Assembly: GCF_003438995.1 (NCBI RefSeq)
Contig: NZ_QSUN01000020.1
Coordinates: 9,989 to 73,988 of the forward strand
Length of the DNA: 64,000 nucleotides
Direction: 5' to 3'
Source of the DNA: Bacteroides sp. OM05-12
GTDB taxonomy: Bacteria > Bacteroidota > Bacteroidia > Bacteroidales > Bacteroidaceae
Made by a program: the position numbers and the translations under genes. Below the pieces are notes generated by a model. The model was not told where the DNA came from, did not search any database, and was given only the letters and a program-made list of their open reading frames with translations. Below are positions 1-8,925 of this stretch, piece after piece (positions within the stretch are counted from its first letter, which is position 1; the number at the start of each line of letters is the position of its first letter).

Positions 1-2
1 CG

Positions 3-3000
3 CGTAATGTAAACTTCAAGATAGTTATCGGAGCCAGTGCTTTAGTAAAAATAGGCACGAACATTCTTAAAAAGGGAGTATTTACGGAAATCAACGAAAC
101 ACTGACACAGGAAAACGGCGGTGAGTTTGTTTCCACAGATGAAGCTTCTCATTGCAACGGATTCGTGTTGGCGGAAGATGGAGATGGAGATGATTATCTA
201 TCTGTGGACGTATGCCGGTCAAGCGGTTATCGTGTGCTTGACGAATATGTGAAATTCTCGGATATGCACACAAATCCCGACCGTCAATTTACTACGTTCA
301 TCTTCAAAACAAGGGCCGGGGCTACTTCTTGTCCTTATGAAGGAGAATATAAAACAAAATACTTTGAACCGGGCAAACATGTCATTAATGAGGCTACCGT
401 GCAACTGGAAGTACCTGAGATAGATGTAGAGAAGAATTTCATAGAGAATGTACCTTCCGGACAGCCTGCTTACCTGAAACTCTTCCTGCGCAACAACTCG
501 GAAGCAAAACAGGATATGTGGTACGTACTCAAGATGGTGGACGGAACAAATCCTTACGGTGCAAGAATGTCTATTGACGGTAGCGCTATCGGAGACGGCC
601 GCGTGTTCCTTGTTCCCTCAGGAGAGACATTAGTGAAGACGCTTGAAGTAAGCAAAGGTTCTGTGATGAATTATGATGACCTGAAACTCACCCTACAATC
701 GCAATGTCAGTGCGATCCGACGAGCTATCAGACCAACATTGCCGACACTGTGACGTTCAGCGTACATTTCACCCCATCGTGTACAGATGTAAGAATCAAG
801 AGGCCATCCAATAACTGGACGTACAATACGAAGCTACCTACCAAACTGGTAAATGGACAAATCAAACATTATATGGAGGTACAGCTTGACGGTTTCGACG
901 TGAACTATGATAACTTCAACCGTATCAAGTTGCAGTACAAGGCAGCATCCGCTTCCGATGAGGACTGGACAACGCTGATGAACTACTATAACGACCTGGT
1001 ACTATACAATCAGGCGATAGCAAATGGTCTGAATGCCGAAATGATAAATGCCGGAGATGCAGGAACAATCAAGTACCAGTGGATGTTGGATGATATGCAA
1101 GACCAATACTACGATATCCGTGCAGTGGGTGTCTGCCTCATAAATAATGTGGAGGTGGAGAACGTGTCCGAAGTACACAGCGGTATCAAAGATATGTATA
1201 ATCCGCGACTCTTCGGCAGCGCACAACCGGCAAACGGCGTGCTGACCATCAACGATGACATCCGACTCAACTTCAATGAGAAGATAGCCGAAGGATATCT
1301 GACGGACGACAATTTCGAAGTGACGGGCGTCCGTAACGGCGCACAGACCGACCACTCCGTATCTGTCCGCTTGGACGGAAAGAATGACTTCCTCTCCTCT
1401 GAGTTCGAACGCAATTGGAATGGGAAGGACATCACCGTGGAAATGTGGGTACTGGCCGATGAACCGCGCGAGGCGACTTTCTTCAGCCAAGGAAATGTGA
1501 ATGAGGCATTGGAACTCGGTATCACAGCGAATAACCATCTGAGGGCACGGGTAGGCAGTACGGAAATTATCAGTACCGATGCCGTACCGTATGAACAAGG
1601 TACGTGGGCACACGTGGCTTTGGTATACGATAAGACAGGAAAGGTAACCGCTTACTATAATTTCGTGGAATATATCAGTAATGCAGCCGTGGGTACATAT
1701 GCCGGAGAAGGCAGTTACACTTTCGGATGCAATGTGAACGGCAGCGGTAACTTTGCCGGAAAGATGCACAATGCACGTATTTGGGACAAGGTGCTTACCT
1801 CCGGACGTATTCAGACAAACAGCCTGACTTTGCTGTCGGGTGCGGAAAGTAATCTGTTGGCTTACTATCCGATGAACGAGACCAAGGGAACCACACTACT
1901 CGATAAGGCACGTGGAGCAAATCTTGAGATGAACGGTTGTGAATGGTCGCTTCCCGAAGGTCGTGCAGCGAATTTTGACGGCAATACGTACATCCGGTTG
2001 AACACGGGAAGTTCCGTAGTAGTGGACAATACGATGGACTATACTATTGAGTTCTGGTTCAAAGCCGAACCGGGACAGACAAACGCTACCCTCGTAGCAA
2101 ACGGACGTGGTGACGGACAAGACATGGGCGGTTCACGCAACCTCTTTTCGATTGGTTTCGAAAGCGGTGTGCTCACGTTCCATAACAACGAAGTGAAAGC
2201 AGTTGCAGAAGGTGATTATCTGGACAATAACTGGCATCACCTTGCCCTTACCGTAAGCCGTACGACAGGACGCGGACAAATCTTGATGGACGGCGTGCTG
2301 AATACTTATTTTGAGTCACAGGACATCGGTGGCATAGCCGCTGCTTATATGTACCTCGGTGCAAGAGGATGGACTTCGGATGCTAATGCTACAGGTGTTA
2401 TTGTAGATAACTATTTCAAGGGAACCATAGACGACTTCCGGATATGGAACCTTTATAAGAATGAAACTCTTGTGGCAAACGGCAACAACGAACGTCTGGA
2501 CGGCACGGAGAAGGGATTGCTCGCCTACTACCCCTTTGAACATTACATTGACTGGCAAGGTACAAAGGAACTACAATTCACGCTAAAGGATATGAAGGTA
2601 CAAAAAGACCCGATGATAAGTGTTCCCGATGCTGTAACTTATGGTGGTGACACTGAAACAACAGCAAGCGCACCGGTGAAGGATAAAGGTCCGGTATCGA
2701 AACTTCTCTATGACTTCGTTGTGAATAATGATGCGTTGATTATCAACCTGAACGAAACTTGGGACCGAGTGGAAAAGAGCATTGTCACCTTTACAGTGGA
2801 CGGTGTACGCGACATGAATGGAAACGAAATCTTATCACCGATTACTTGGAGTGCTTATATCGACCGCAACCAGTTGAAGTGGAGCGAGAGTGAAGTGAAC
2901 ATTCAGAAAGCAGCTTATGAAGCGAAAGAATTCAAGGTAAAGGCTGTGAACAAGGGCGGTTCCGTACAGCATTTCACTATTGAGAATACACCGGCATGGC

Positions 3001-4682
3001 TGGAAGTGACTCCGGTAAGCGGCACGATAGACCCATTGGCATCGCTGGATATCACGTTCACTCTTAATGAAGGACTGAACATCGGTTCGTATGACGAAGT
3101 GATTTACTTACGCAACGACAATAACGTGTCCGAAGCATTACCACTTACCGTCAAGGTGACAGGCGAAAAACCCGACTGGAACGTGAATCCTGCCGACTTC
3201 AAGTATAACATGACCGTGTTCGGCAAGATGCGTTTCAACAACGTATTCTCCGCAGACAAGGAAGATATGCTGGCAGTGTTTGTAGACGGACAATGCAGAG
3301 GAGTGGCGAACAGCAGCTATGACAAGATTGGAGACCTATGGTATGCATTCCTTACAGTATATAGTAATACTGTACAAGAGAATAATCTGGAATTCCGCAT
3401 GTGGGATGCCAGCACCGGTAAAATGTATAATGCAACGCCGGACCGGACAATTACCTTTATCAATGACCAAATTATAGGGTCTGCCAACGAACCGGTACTC
3501 TTCGATGGTAAGGAAATATTCTACCAGAATGTAGCTTTAGCACAAGGATGGAACTGGGTTTCTTTCAATCTATCGAGTCCGGCTCTTACTAATGTAACAT
3601 CGGCTATGAAATACGGGCAATGGAGTAATGGCGACATCATCAAGAACAAGGATTACTTTGATTCTTATTCTGCGAACGGTAATAAGTGGACCGGTTCTCT
3701 CAGTGCCAACGGAGGACTTGACAACACATCCTTATTTATGATAAAGACATCTGCCGAACAAACGTTGAGTCTCAGTGGAAATGCCATCAATGCGAAAGAG
3801 ACACCGATTATGGTGAAAGGTAATAACTGGAATTATATCGGTTATCTGCCGGGCATCAACTTTACGGTGACGGAAGCTCTTGCAGGCTATGACGCCCAAA
3901 AGGGGGATATCGTGAAATCACAGAATCAATTCTCAATGTACTCCGGTACAAGATGGATAGGTAACCTCACTTATCTAGAAGCAAATAAGGGATATATGCT
4001 CTTCCGTAAGGAAGCGGAAGATGTGAGTTTCATTTATCCGTCAACCAGTGGTTCACTAAGCAATACCCGTAGTAAAGCTCGTACCCGTAGTTTGGAAGAA
4101 ATGCCGAAGGCTTATCTAAACAATAATTATGCCGAGAATATGAATATTATTGCTACCGGAACGGATATAGAACCGACAGACAGAGTGCTGGCATACGTCA
4201 ACGGCGAACTGAGAGGTATCGGTGAAAATGTAACTACTGCAACAAAAGATATGCAGTTCATTACCGTAGCAGGTTCCGAAACAGGTGACGTAGTAACTTT
4301 CAGCCTTGAACGTAACGGAAAGATAATCGCACGTGCCAACAATGCCGTTAATTATCAGTCCAACACGGTTCAAGGAACTACGGAGCTGCCAATAATACTC
4401 GATTTCAGTACGGTAGAAGGAAATGTATCATTCTATCCTAATCCTTTCGTTGAGAAACTTAACATTCGCATTACAGCCGAAGAAGACGGAGAACTGCAAC
4501 TTGCCGTTTATGACATCTCCGGACGAATCCTGATGAACCGGACGGAGACAGTGTACAAAGGTCTGCACATCACCGAATGGAACGGAAAAACAGCAGAAGG
4601 AAACGAGTGTGAAACAGGTATCTATCTGATACATGTGACTGTGGACGGAAAGACAACCATCCTCAAAGTAGAGAAGAAGTAG
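3..4682 (+). CDS. Large secreted LamG/BACON-like protein with type IX-type C-terminal sorting domain (5' partial)
   Basis: The reading frame is open from the window edge, so the true start lies upstream; the first in-window start-like codons are internal. Encoded modules: a cysteine-containing extracellular region; a LamG/jellyroll domain (about 1344-1800); a second LamG (about 1960-2460); a BACON/Ig-like module (about 2880-3170); two copies of a small beta domain marked by 'AVFVDGQCRG' (about 3175-3510) and 'AYVNGELRG' (about 4130-4410); and a last ~80 residues starting 'YPNPF' with 'YDISGR' and a Lys-rich end, the look of a T9SS type A sorting domain. It is probably surface-exposed and carbohydrate- or matrix-binding, since LamG folds usually bind glycans or proteins. 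No catalytic motif seen. A lipoprotein and an OmpA protein follow in the same direction. Domain type is fairly sure, function is not. Confidence 0.85.
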   Translation, partial: RNVNFKIVIGASALVKIGTNILKKGVFTEINETLTQENGGEFVSTDEASHCNGFVLAEDGDGDDYLSVDVCRSSGYRVLDEYVKFSDMHTNPDRQFTTFIFKTRAGATSCPYEGEYKTKYFEPGKHVINEATVQLEVPEIDVEKNFIENVPSGQPAYLKLFLRNNSEAKQDMWYVLKMVDGTNPYGARMSIDGSAIGDGRVFLVPSGETLVKTLEVSKGSVMNYDDLKLTLQSQCQCDPTSYQTNIADTVTFSVHFTPSCTDVRIKRPSNNWTYNTKLPTKLVNGQIKHYMEVQLDGFDVNYDNFNRIKLQYKAASASDEDWTTLMNYYNDLVLYNQAIANGLNAEMINAGDAGTIKYQWMLDDMQDQYYDIRAVGVCLINNVEVENVSEVHSGIKDMYNPRLFGSAQPANGVLTINDDIRLNFNEKIAEGYLTDDNFEVTGVRNGAQTDHSVSVRLDGKNDFLSSEFERNWNGKDITVEMWVLADEPREATFFSQGNVNEALELGITANNHLRARVGSTEIISTDAVPYEQGTWAHVALVYDKTGKVTAYYNFVEYISNAAVGTYAGEGSYTFGCNVNGSGNFAGKMHNARIWDKVLTSGRIQTNSLTLLSGAESNLLAYYPMNETKGTTLLDKARGANLEMNGCEWSLPEGRAANFDGNTYIRLNTGSSVVVDNTMDYTIEFWFKAEPGQTNATLVANGRGDGQDMGGSRNLFSIGFESGVLTFHNNEVKAVAEGDYLDNNWHHLALTVSRTTGRGQILMDGVLNTYFESQDIGGIAAAYMYLGARGWTSDANATGVIVDNYFKGTIDDFRIWNLYKNETLVANGNNERLDGTEKGLLAYYPFEHYIDWQGTKELQFTLKDMKVQKDPMISVPDAVTYGGDTETTASAPVKDKGPVSKLLYDFVVNNDALIINLNETWDRVEKSIVTFTVDGVRDMNGNEILSPITWSAYIDRNQLKWSESEVNIQKAAYEAKEFKVKAVNKGGSVQHFTIENTPAWLEVTPVSGTIDPLASLDITFTLNEGLNIGSYDEVIYLRNDNNVSEALPLTVKVTGEKPDWNVNPADFKYNMTVFGKMRFNNVFSADKEDMLAVFVDGQCRGVANSSYDKIGDLWYAFLTVYSNTVQENNLEFRMWDASTGKMYNATPDRTITFINDQIIGSANEPVLFDGKEIFYQNVALAQGWNWVSFNLSSPALTNVTSAMKYGQWSNGDIIKNKDYFDSYSANGNKWTGSLSANGGLDNTSLFMIKTSAEQTLSLSGNAINAKETPIMVKGNNWNYIGYLPGINFTVTEALAGYDAQKGDIVKSQNQFSMYSGTRWIGNLTYLEANKGYMLFRKEAEDVSFIYPSTSGSLSNTRSKARTRSLEEMPKAYLNNNYAENMNIIATGTDIEPTDRVLAYVNGELRGIGENVTTATKDMQFITVAGSETGDVVTFSLERNGKIIARANNAVNYQSNTVQGTTELPIILDFSTVEGNVSFYPNPFVEKLNIRITAEEDGELQLAVYDISGRILMNRTETVYKGLHITEWNGKTAEGNECETGIYLIHVTVDGKTTILKVEKK

Positions 4683-4695
4683 TTAATATTCACAA

Positions 4696-4730
4696 GGTTG
4701 TCCCGGTGAAGGAAACTTCCCGGGACAGCC
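4696..4730 (+). other. Intergenic hairpin between LamG gene and lipoprotein gene
   Basis: An 11-bp stem (one G-U type pair) built on GTCCCGG/CCGGGAC with a 13-nt loop lies between the stop at 4682 and the start at 4740. No T-run follows, so it is more likely an mRNA-stability or partial-attenuation element than a full terminator. Confidence 0.4.
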
Positions 4731-4739
4731 ACTTATAAA

Positions 4740-5186
4740 ATGAAACATATGAGAAAGATAAGTCAATCAATAATAATCATTATCTTGTGTACACTGGGCA
4801 TATACCTGAATAGTTGCAAGGAGGATGAAACTTTCACTGTATTCCCAACTCCTGTATGGAGAGCAGAGGCTAACCCCGATTATTCGGTTTCCATGACCGC
4901 AACTGTTGTTCTCCCCGCCAATCTTGCTACCTATATGCAGCCGGAGGATCAAATGGCCGCTTTTGTAGGAGAGGAATGCAGAGGCTTGGCGTATTTAGTA
5001 GACAACATCTACTATCTTCTGATAAAGGGATCGCCCGGCGAACAGCCGCAAATCTCTATTCGCTACTACTCCTCACGAAACCAATATATGTACACGACCG
5101 ATGCTATTATCACTTTTGAGGCAGACGGAGTATACGGAACGACAGATAATCCGGTTACGTTGCCTCTTTCGATTATCAACAAATAA
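4740..5186 (+). CDS. Small lipoprotein sharing a beta domain with the upstream LamG protein
   Basis: 148 residues. The N-terminus is a hydrophobic signal (IIIIILCTLGIYLNSC) with a lipobox ending at Cys26, so it is a predicted signal-peptidase-II lipoprotein. The body has 'EDQMAAFVGEECRGLA', then a 'YYLLIKG' strand, a 'RYYSS' strand and 'GTTDNPVTL'. This order matches two modules of the preceding large protein ('EDMLAVFVDGQCRGVA' ... 'GSANEPVLF' and 'DRVLAYVNGELRGIG'), so the two genes share a repeated beta module. It sits 57 bp after the LamG gene and 14 bp before the OmpA gene, probably one operon. Function unknown; surface display partner of the big protein is an inference. Confidence 0.8.
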   Translation: MKHMRKISQSIIIIILCTLGIYLNSCKEDETFTVFPTPVWRAEANPDYSVSMTATVVLPANLATYMQPEDQMAAFVGEECRGLAYLVDNIYYLLIKGSPGEQPQISIRYYSSRNQYMYTTDAIITFEADGVYGTTDNPVTLPLSIINK

Positions 5187-5200
5187 TTAAATGAAGAAAG

Positions 5201-6376
5201 ATGAAAAAAAGAATAATACCGATTCTTGTCGGCAGCCTCATATTCGGCTTGTTTCAGGAGCTGTCCGCGCAAGAACAGACCGGGCAAACACCTGAAAATA
5301 AATGGGACGACATAGGGAGCAATTGGTATCTGGAAGCCGGAGCAGGCGCACAAGTTCTGTTTTCCAAAGATGCTTCTTCATTGAACTTCGGTGATCGGAT
5401 AACTCCGTCTTTCTCACTGACCGGGGGAAAATGGTTCTCCGAATATTGGGGACTCCGACTACAATTGCAAGGCTACAGTTTCAACGGATATAGCACTGTA
5501 AATGGTATCTATCTGGGCAATCCCTTGCATGGAGGTCTGATTTACGGTCCCCATGACCCCGTACGCAATGAGGTAACCATACGCCCGGATGGAAGCTACC
5601 GTCACTTTTTGCGCTATATGAACCTCCATGCCGATTTTCAATTCAGCCTGCTTAACTTGCTCCGTCACGGAGAGACTGATTGCAAGTGGGACGTGATTCC
5701 GGCAGTAGGTTTAGGTTATATGCACCTCTTTCCTTACAAGGGAACTCCGAAGAACAACGCCCTCACCGCCAACTTCTCCATCATGGGTAAATATCGTCTG
5801 ACAAAGGATTTCGATCTTAACCTTGAGATGCAAACAGCTGTTATGCCTGATCAATTTGACGGGCGTATTGCCGGACGACTCTACGAAAATAACTGTGCGG
5901 TGACATTGGGAGTAACCTATCATTTCAAGAAAAGAGGTTTCAAGCCTCGTGTACAATACATACCACAAGAAGTAATCCGTGTGATAAATGATACAATAAC
6001 AGTAAACAAGGAAATTCGTGTGGAAGTAGAAAAAGAGGTATTCAACAAACCCTTTACATTGGCGTCTATTCGTTTTAATCTCAATAGCTATGTGCCTAAA
6101 AGAAATCAAGAAATGCAATATGTCAATATAGTGAAGTATCTGGAACAGAATCCTCGTGCAAAAATACGTTTGGACGGATATGCCGATCCGTTAGGTACTG
6201 CCGTTTACAATCTCCATCTGTCAATGAAACGGGCAGTATGGGTACGTGACATTCTTATGAAGGAATATGGAGTAGATGAGAATCGTATCCAAGCTCAAGG
6301 AATAGGGGTGAACGGACAACCTTATAAAAAAAGAGACTGGAACAGAGTGGTACTGGTGACGGTTTTTGAAGAGTAA
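5201..6376 (+). CDS. OmpA family outer-membrane protein
   Basis: 391 residues with a Sec signal (about 1-23, ending LSAQ), a beta-rich N-terminal half typical of an 8-strand barrel (about 30-250) and a C-terminal OmpA/MotB peptidoglycan-binding domain (about 285-391). The domain shows 'LDGYADPLGT' and 'NLHLSMKRAVWV', which fits the family's NxxLSxxRAxxV signature. It probably anchors the outer membrane to peptidoglycan and may hold the LamG/lipoprotein pair at the envelope. Last gene of the apparent operon; the hairpin repeat at 6396-6444 follows the stop by 19 bp and could end transcription. Confidence 0.88.
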   Translation: MKKRIIPILVGSLIFGLFQELSAQEQTGQTPENKWDDIGSNWYLEAGAGAQVLFSKDASSLNFGDRITPSFSLTGGKWFSEYWGLRLQLQGYSFNGYSTVNGIYLGNPLHGGLIYGPHDPVRNEVTIRPDGSYRHFLRYMNLHADFQFSLLNLLRHGETDCKWDVIPAVGLGYMHLFPYKGTPKNNALTANFSIMGKYRLTKDFDLNLEMQTAVMPDQFDGRIAGRLYENNCAVTLGVTYHFKKRGFKPRVQYIPQEVIRVINDTITVNKEIRVEVEKEVFNKPFTLASIRFNLNSYVPKRNQEMQYVNIVKYLEQNPRAKIRLDGYADPLGTAVYNLHLSMKRAVWVRDILMKEYGVDENRIQAQGIGVNGQPYKKRDWNRVVLVTVFEE

Positions 6377-6395
6377 CGTCCCTTAATATTCAGCA

Positions 6396-6444
6396 TACGG
6401 TCCTTTGTCTGCAAACTCCTATCGTTTACAAACAAAGGACCGTA
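6396..6444. repeat. Dispersed hairpin element, copy A
   Basis: Two 21-nt arms (6396-6416 and 6424-6444) pair at 19 of 21 positions around a 7-nt loop TCCTATC. Arms carry TACGGTCC at the base and AAAC/GTTT next to the loop. The same loop and arm words recur at 27272-27322 and 42349-42401. A further GACCGTATG word lies just downstream (about 6460). It lies between the OmpA gene and a convergent small gene, where it could serve as a bidirectional terminator. Confidence 0.75.
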
Positions 6445-6562
6445 CCTTTGTTTTCAATCGACCGTATGTTCATTTTTAATCATCCTGATATCCTTTTAAA
6501 GGACATGATTTGCGGATACCAATCCGTTTAACGCCGCATTGTTTCCTGCCTTAAAATTCATG

Positions 6563-6880
6563 TTAAAGGAAATAGGTTATGTCGATATGTAATATATGTC
6601 TTTCATGACCGGTTTGTTTGTCTATCTCAACCACCTCGTCAGAAATTTCAACGACTTCCGTTAGCTTTGTTTTAAGAACCTTTTCAAAGGCCTTCTTTTC
6701 AATACGCATACGTTCCAGTTCTTTGGCTACACGCTCCTGCTCACGAATACTTTTCACAATACTATAATTATATCTCCGCTTTATTTGCAGACAGTATTTA
6801 TATATAAAAAGCACAGCTATCAATGAACAAAAGATTATGCCCAAAGAAATAAAGAATATGTAATCATCCATATATTCCAT
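6563..6880 (-). CDS. Small single-pass membrane protein with coiled-coil tail, unknown function
   Basis: About 105 residues when started at the ATG at 6880 (MEYMDDYIFF). An upstream in-frame ATG at 6961 would add 27 unstructured residues and is less likely. Residues about 7-27 form one transmembrane helix, followed by a basic, then Glu/Lys-rich helical stretch ('EQERVAKELERMRIEKK') that looks coiled-coil. I do not recognise the family. It lies downstream of the TPR-AraC regulator but a terminator (6990-7016) separates the two, so it is probably transcribed on its own. Confidence 0.6.
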   Translation of the reverse strand: MEYMDDYIFFISLGIIFCSLIAVLFIYKYCLQIKRRYNYSIVKSIREQERVAKELERMRIEKKAFEKVLKTKLTEVVEISDEVVEIDKQTGHERHILHIDITYFL

Positions 6881-6989
6881 CCTTTCATTCTTTTTACAAA
6901 GATGGGGAAATAGCAAAGCAACAGACTTGCATTTTATCCTAACGTTATTGCATTCTGTCACTATTCATATTCCGGGTCTTCCGGATATA

Positions 6990-7016
6990 GAAAAAGCACG
7001 AATTAATCCGTGCTTT
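6990..7016 (-). terminator. Rho-independent terminator of the TPR-AraC gene
   Basis: On the minus strand an 8-bp perfect stem AAAGCACG/CGTGCTTT with an 8-nt loop is followed by a T-run, 24 bp after the stop codon at 7040. Confidence 0.75.
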
Positions 7017-7039
7017 AAAGTTATCCAACCAATATATTC

Positions 7040-8821
7040 CTATTTCTTTTGAGACTTTGCCATTTTCTGATATTCTGCCGGAGTAATACCGTATTGTTTC
7101 CGGAACAAACGGTAGAAAGTGCTCGGTATATTGAAACCACAACTAAAAGCAATCGCTTCTATCGTAAGTTCGGGATGCTTATCAAGCATCTTACGGGCCT
7201 CTTCTATCTTCATGGCACGCATATATTTCATCGGAGTTTTTCCCGTAACCGATTTAACAGCTTCAGTAAGTGTATTTTTATTCGTACCGAGTGCAGATAT
7301 GATTTCGTCACGACTAATATCGGCATTTAAAAAGTTATCGCCGGTAAGTAAATACTCCTGTAACCGTTCAACTAAGTTGTATTGCTCGCTACTAACGACA
7401 GGTGCATCACAAGTACCGGTTGTAGCTTCGGGAGTCACATCAGCGTGCACCGATGAAGTCGGTGTATCACTACTGTGTGAGAGAAGGAACAATTTGTCTG
7501 CCAAACGATCCTGTTCCTTTATTTGTTCATACAACTTGCGATTTTTGATTGTGATAATCCGGTTATAATAGAAGACACCAACCAAAAGCAAGACCAGAAT
7601 CAAACAAATGCCAAGGGTAAAAAGAAAATAATGGAAATTGCGTTCTTTCTCCGCAATATGTTTCTCCACCTCATACTGAGTACGCAGTTCATCAAATTTG
7701 GCATTGATCTCCACATCTTTCAAGGTATCGTTCGCAGCAATAAATTCATCCATCAGCACGAATGCCTCATCCACACGCCCCATACGGCAAAGTATCTCCA
7801 TCTTTATCTTTCTGACGGCATTGAGGTCGAAGCCCGACTCTTGTACTTCAACCGCGGCACTATCAATTTCAGCAAGGGCCTTACGATAATCTCCTCGCGA
7901 CTGGTAAATCAAAGCCTTTGCCCGGGCCAATTCATATTGTGAAATGTTATTGCTGACAATATTTTCCAATTTAGTGAGATATTCTCCGGCTTTATCATAG
8001 TCCTTTGTATCTATATATACATCCATCAATGCCACGTAGAGATTTCCCCACGCTTCAGGTTGCGTCCTTCCGGTAGCTTTCTCAAATCGCGCAATAGCCT
8101 TTTCATATTCGGGTACAAGTTGCAGTATCTCATCATATTGTGCTTGCGCCCGAAGCGAACTACACAGAAACGCATAGGATTGAGTCAGTATATTGTCATA
8201 TCCCGAAACCTCCCATAATAGACTGATACACTCTCTGAAACAATGTTCTTCCTCTTTCCATCTTTTCTGTATACTATAAGTAATGGCAGTGGCATAAAGC
8301 GCAGTCGCCATTCCGGCTTTGTCATTCCGTTCCTTAGCACTGTTAAACATTTTTTCCGCTTCTTCCGCTGCCTGTTTATAATCTCCTTTCAAATTGTAGG
8401 CAGTGATTAGTTGCATGTGTATCTGATTATATAGTCTCCATTGCTCATTCTTTATATAAAAGTCAAGATAGTCAGGTGCTTTCTGTATGACTTTGTCATA
8501 TTCATTCCTGTTTATGTGGGATATGATGATATTTCCATATACCATCCCCTGCATCTTTGCGTTGCCTTGCTTAATGGCTTCGGCTTCCGCCTGATCGAAC
8601 AATGTAAGCAGCGTATCCATTTTCCGGTCGTCGGCAATCTCCGACATGTATAGATAATACAATCTGTTATACGACCTTAGTTTATCAATTCCTTCGGATT
8701 GCTCGATTACCCGACGTAAAGAATCCTTTTGATGTTGAAGGGGATTATGCGCTAAAGCCGGCATAGTAAGACATACAAGGTATCCCCATAAGAATACGGA
8801 TAGAAAAGTTTTAGTCTTCAT
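7040..8821 (-). CDS. Membrane-anchored TPR regulator with AraC-type DNA-binding domain
   Basis: 593 residues. A signal sequence (about 1-24) leads into a periplasmic array of TPR-like helices (about 30-390). One transmembrane helix follows (about 397-418; 'LILVLLLVGVFYYN'), then a short coiled region and a cytoplasmic two-helix-turn-helix AraC domain (about 490-590) with 'YMRAMKIEEARKML' and 'IAFSCGFNIPSTFYRLFRK'. The layout suggests that an envelope signal sensed by the TPR part alters transcription directly, without a kinase. This architecture is common in Bacteroidetes. Target genes unknown; neighbours lpxB and surE are housekeeping. A -7-like box lies at 8889-8896 upstream. Confidence 0.85.
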   Translation of the reverse strand: MKTKTFLSVFLWGYLVCLTMPALAHNPLQHQKDSLRRVIEQSEGIDKLRSYNRLYYLYMSEIADDRKMDTLLTLFDQAEAEAIKQGNAKMQGMVYGNIIISHINRNEYDKVIQKAPDYLDFYIKNEQWRLYNQIHMQLITAYNLKGDYKQAAEEAEKMFNSAKERNDKAGMATALYATAITYSIQKRWKEEEHCFRECISLLWEVSGYDNILTQSYAFLCSSLRAQAQYDEILQLVPEYEKAIARFEKATGRTQPEAWGNLYVALMDVYIDTKDYDKAGEYLTKLENIVSNNISQYELARAKALIYQSRGDYRKALAEIDSAAVEVQESGFDLNAVRKIKMEILCRMGRVDEAFVLMDEFIAANDTLKDVEINAKFDELRTQYEVEKHIAEKERNFHYFLFTLGICLILVLLLVGVFYYNRIITIKNRKLYEQIKEQDRLADKLFLLSHSSDTPTSSVHADVTPEATTGTCDAPVVSSEQYNLVERLQEYLLTGDNFLNADISRDEIISALGTNKNTLTEAVKSVTGKTPMKYMRAMKIEEARKMLDKHPELTIEAIAFSCGFNIPSTFYRLFRKQYGITPAEYQKMAKSQKK

Positions 8822-8888
8822 TGTTGTAATGAATTAACGTAAGTTTTATATTTAGTTTCAAAAGTCCGGTTGTTTTATAACACGAGTT

Positions 8889-8896
8889 CAAATATA
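8889..8896 (-). promoter_or_regulatory. Bacteroides -7 box for the TPR-AraC gene
   Basis: The minus strand reads TATATTTG, matching TAnnTTTG, 68 bp upstream of the start at 8821. I do not see a well-spaced -33 TTG. Confidence 0.45.
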
Positions 8897-8925
8897 AGTT
8901 CTCTCCCCAAGAGAATAACTTATCA

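Noticed and set aside
1002..1769. 255-aa minus-strand frame opposite the LamG gene
   Set aside because: It lies fully antisense to a well-conserved multidomain gene and has Cys/His-rich composition typical of shadow frames.
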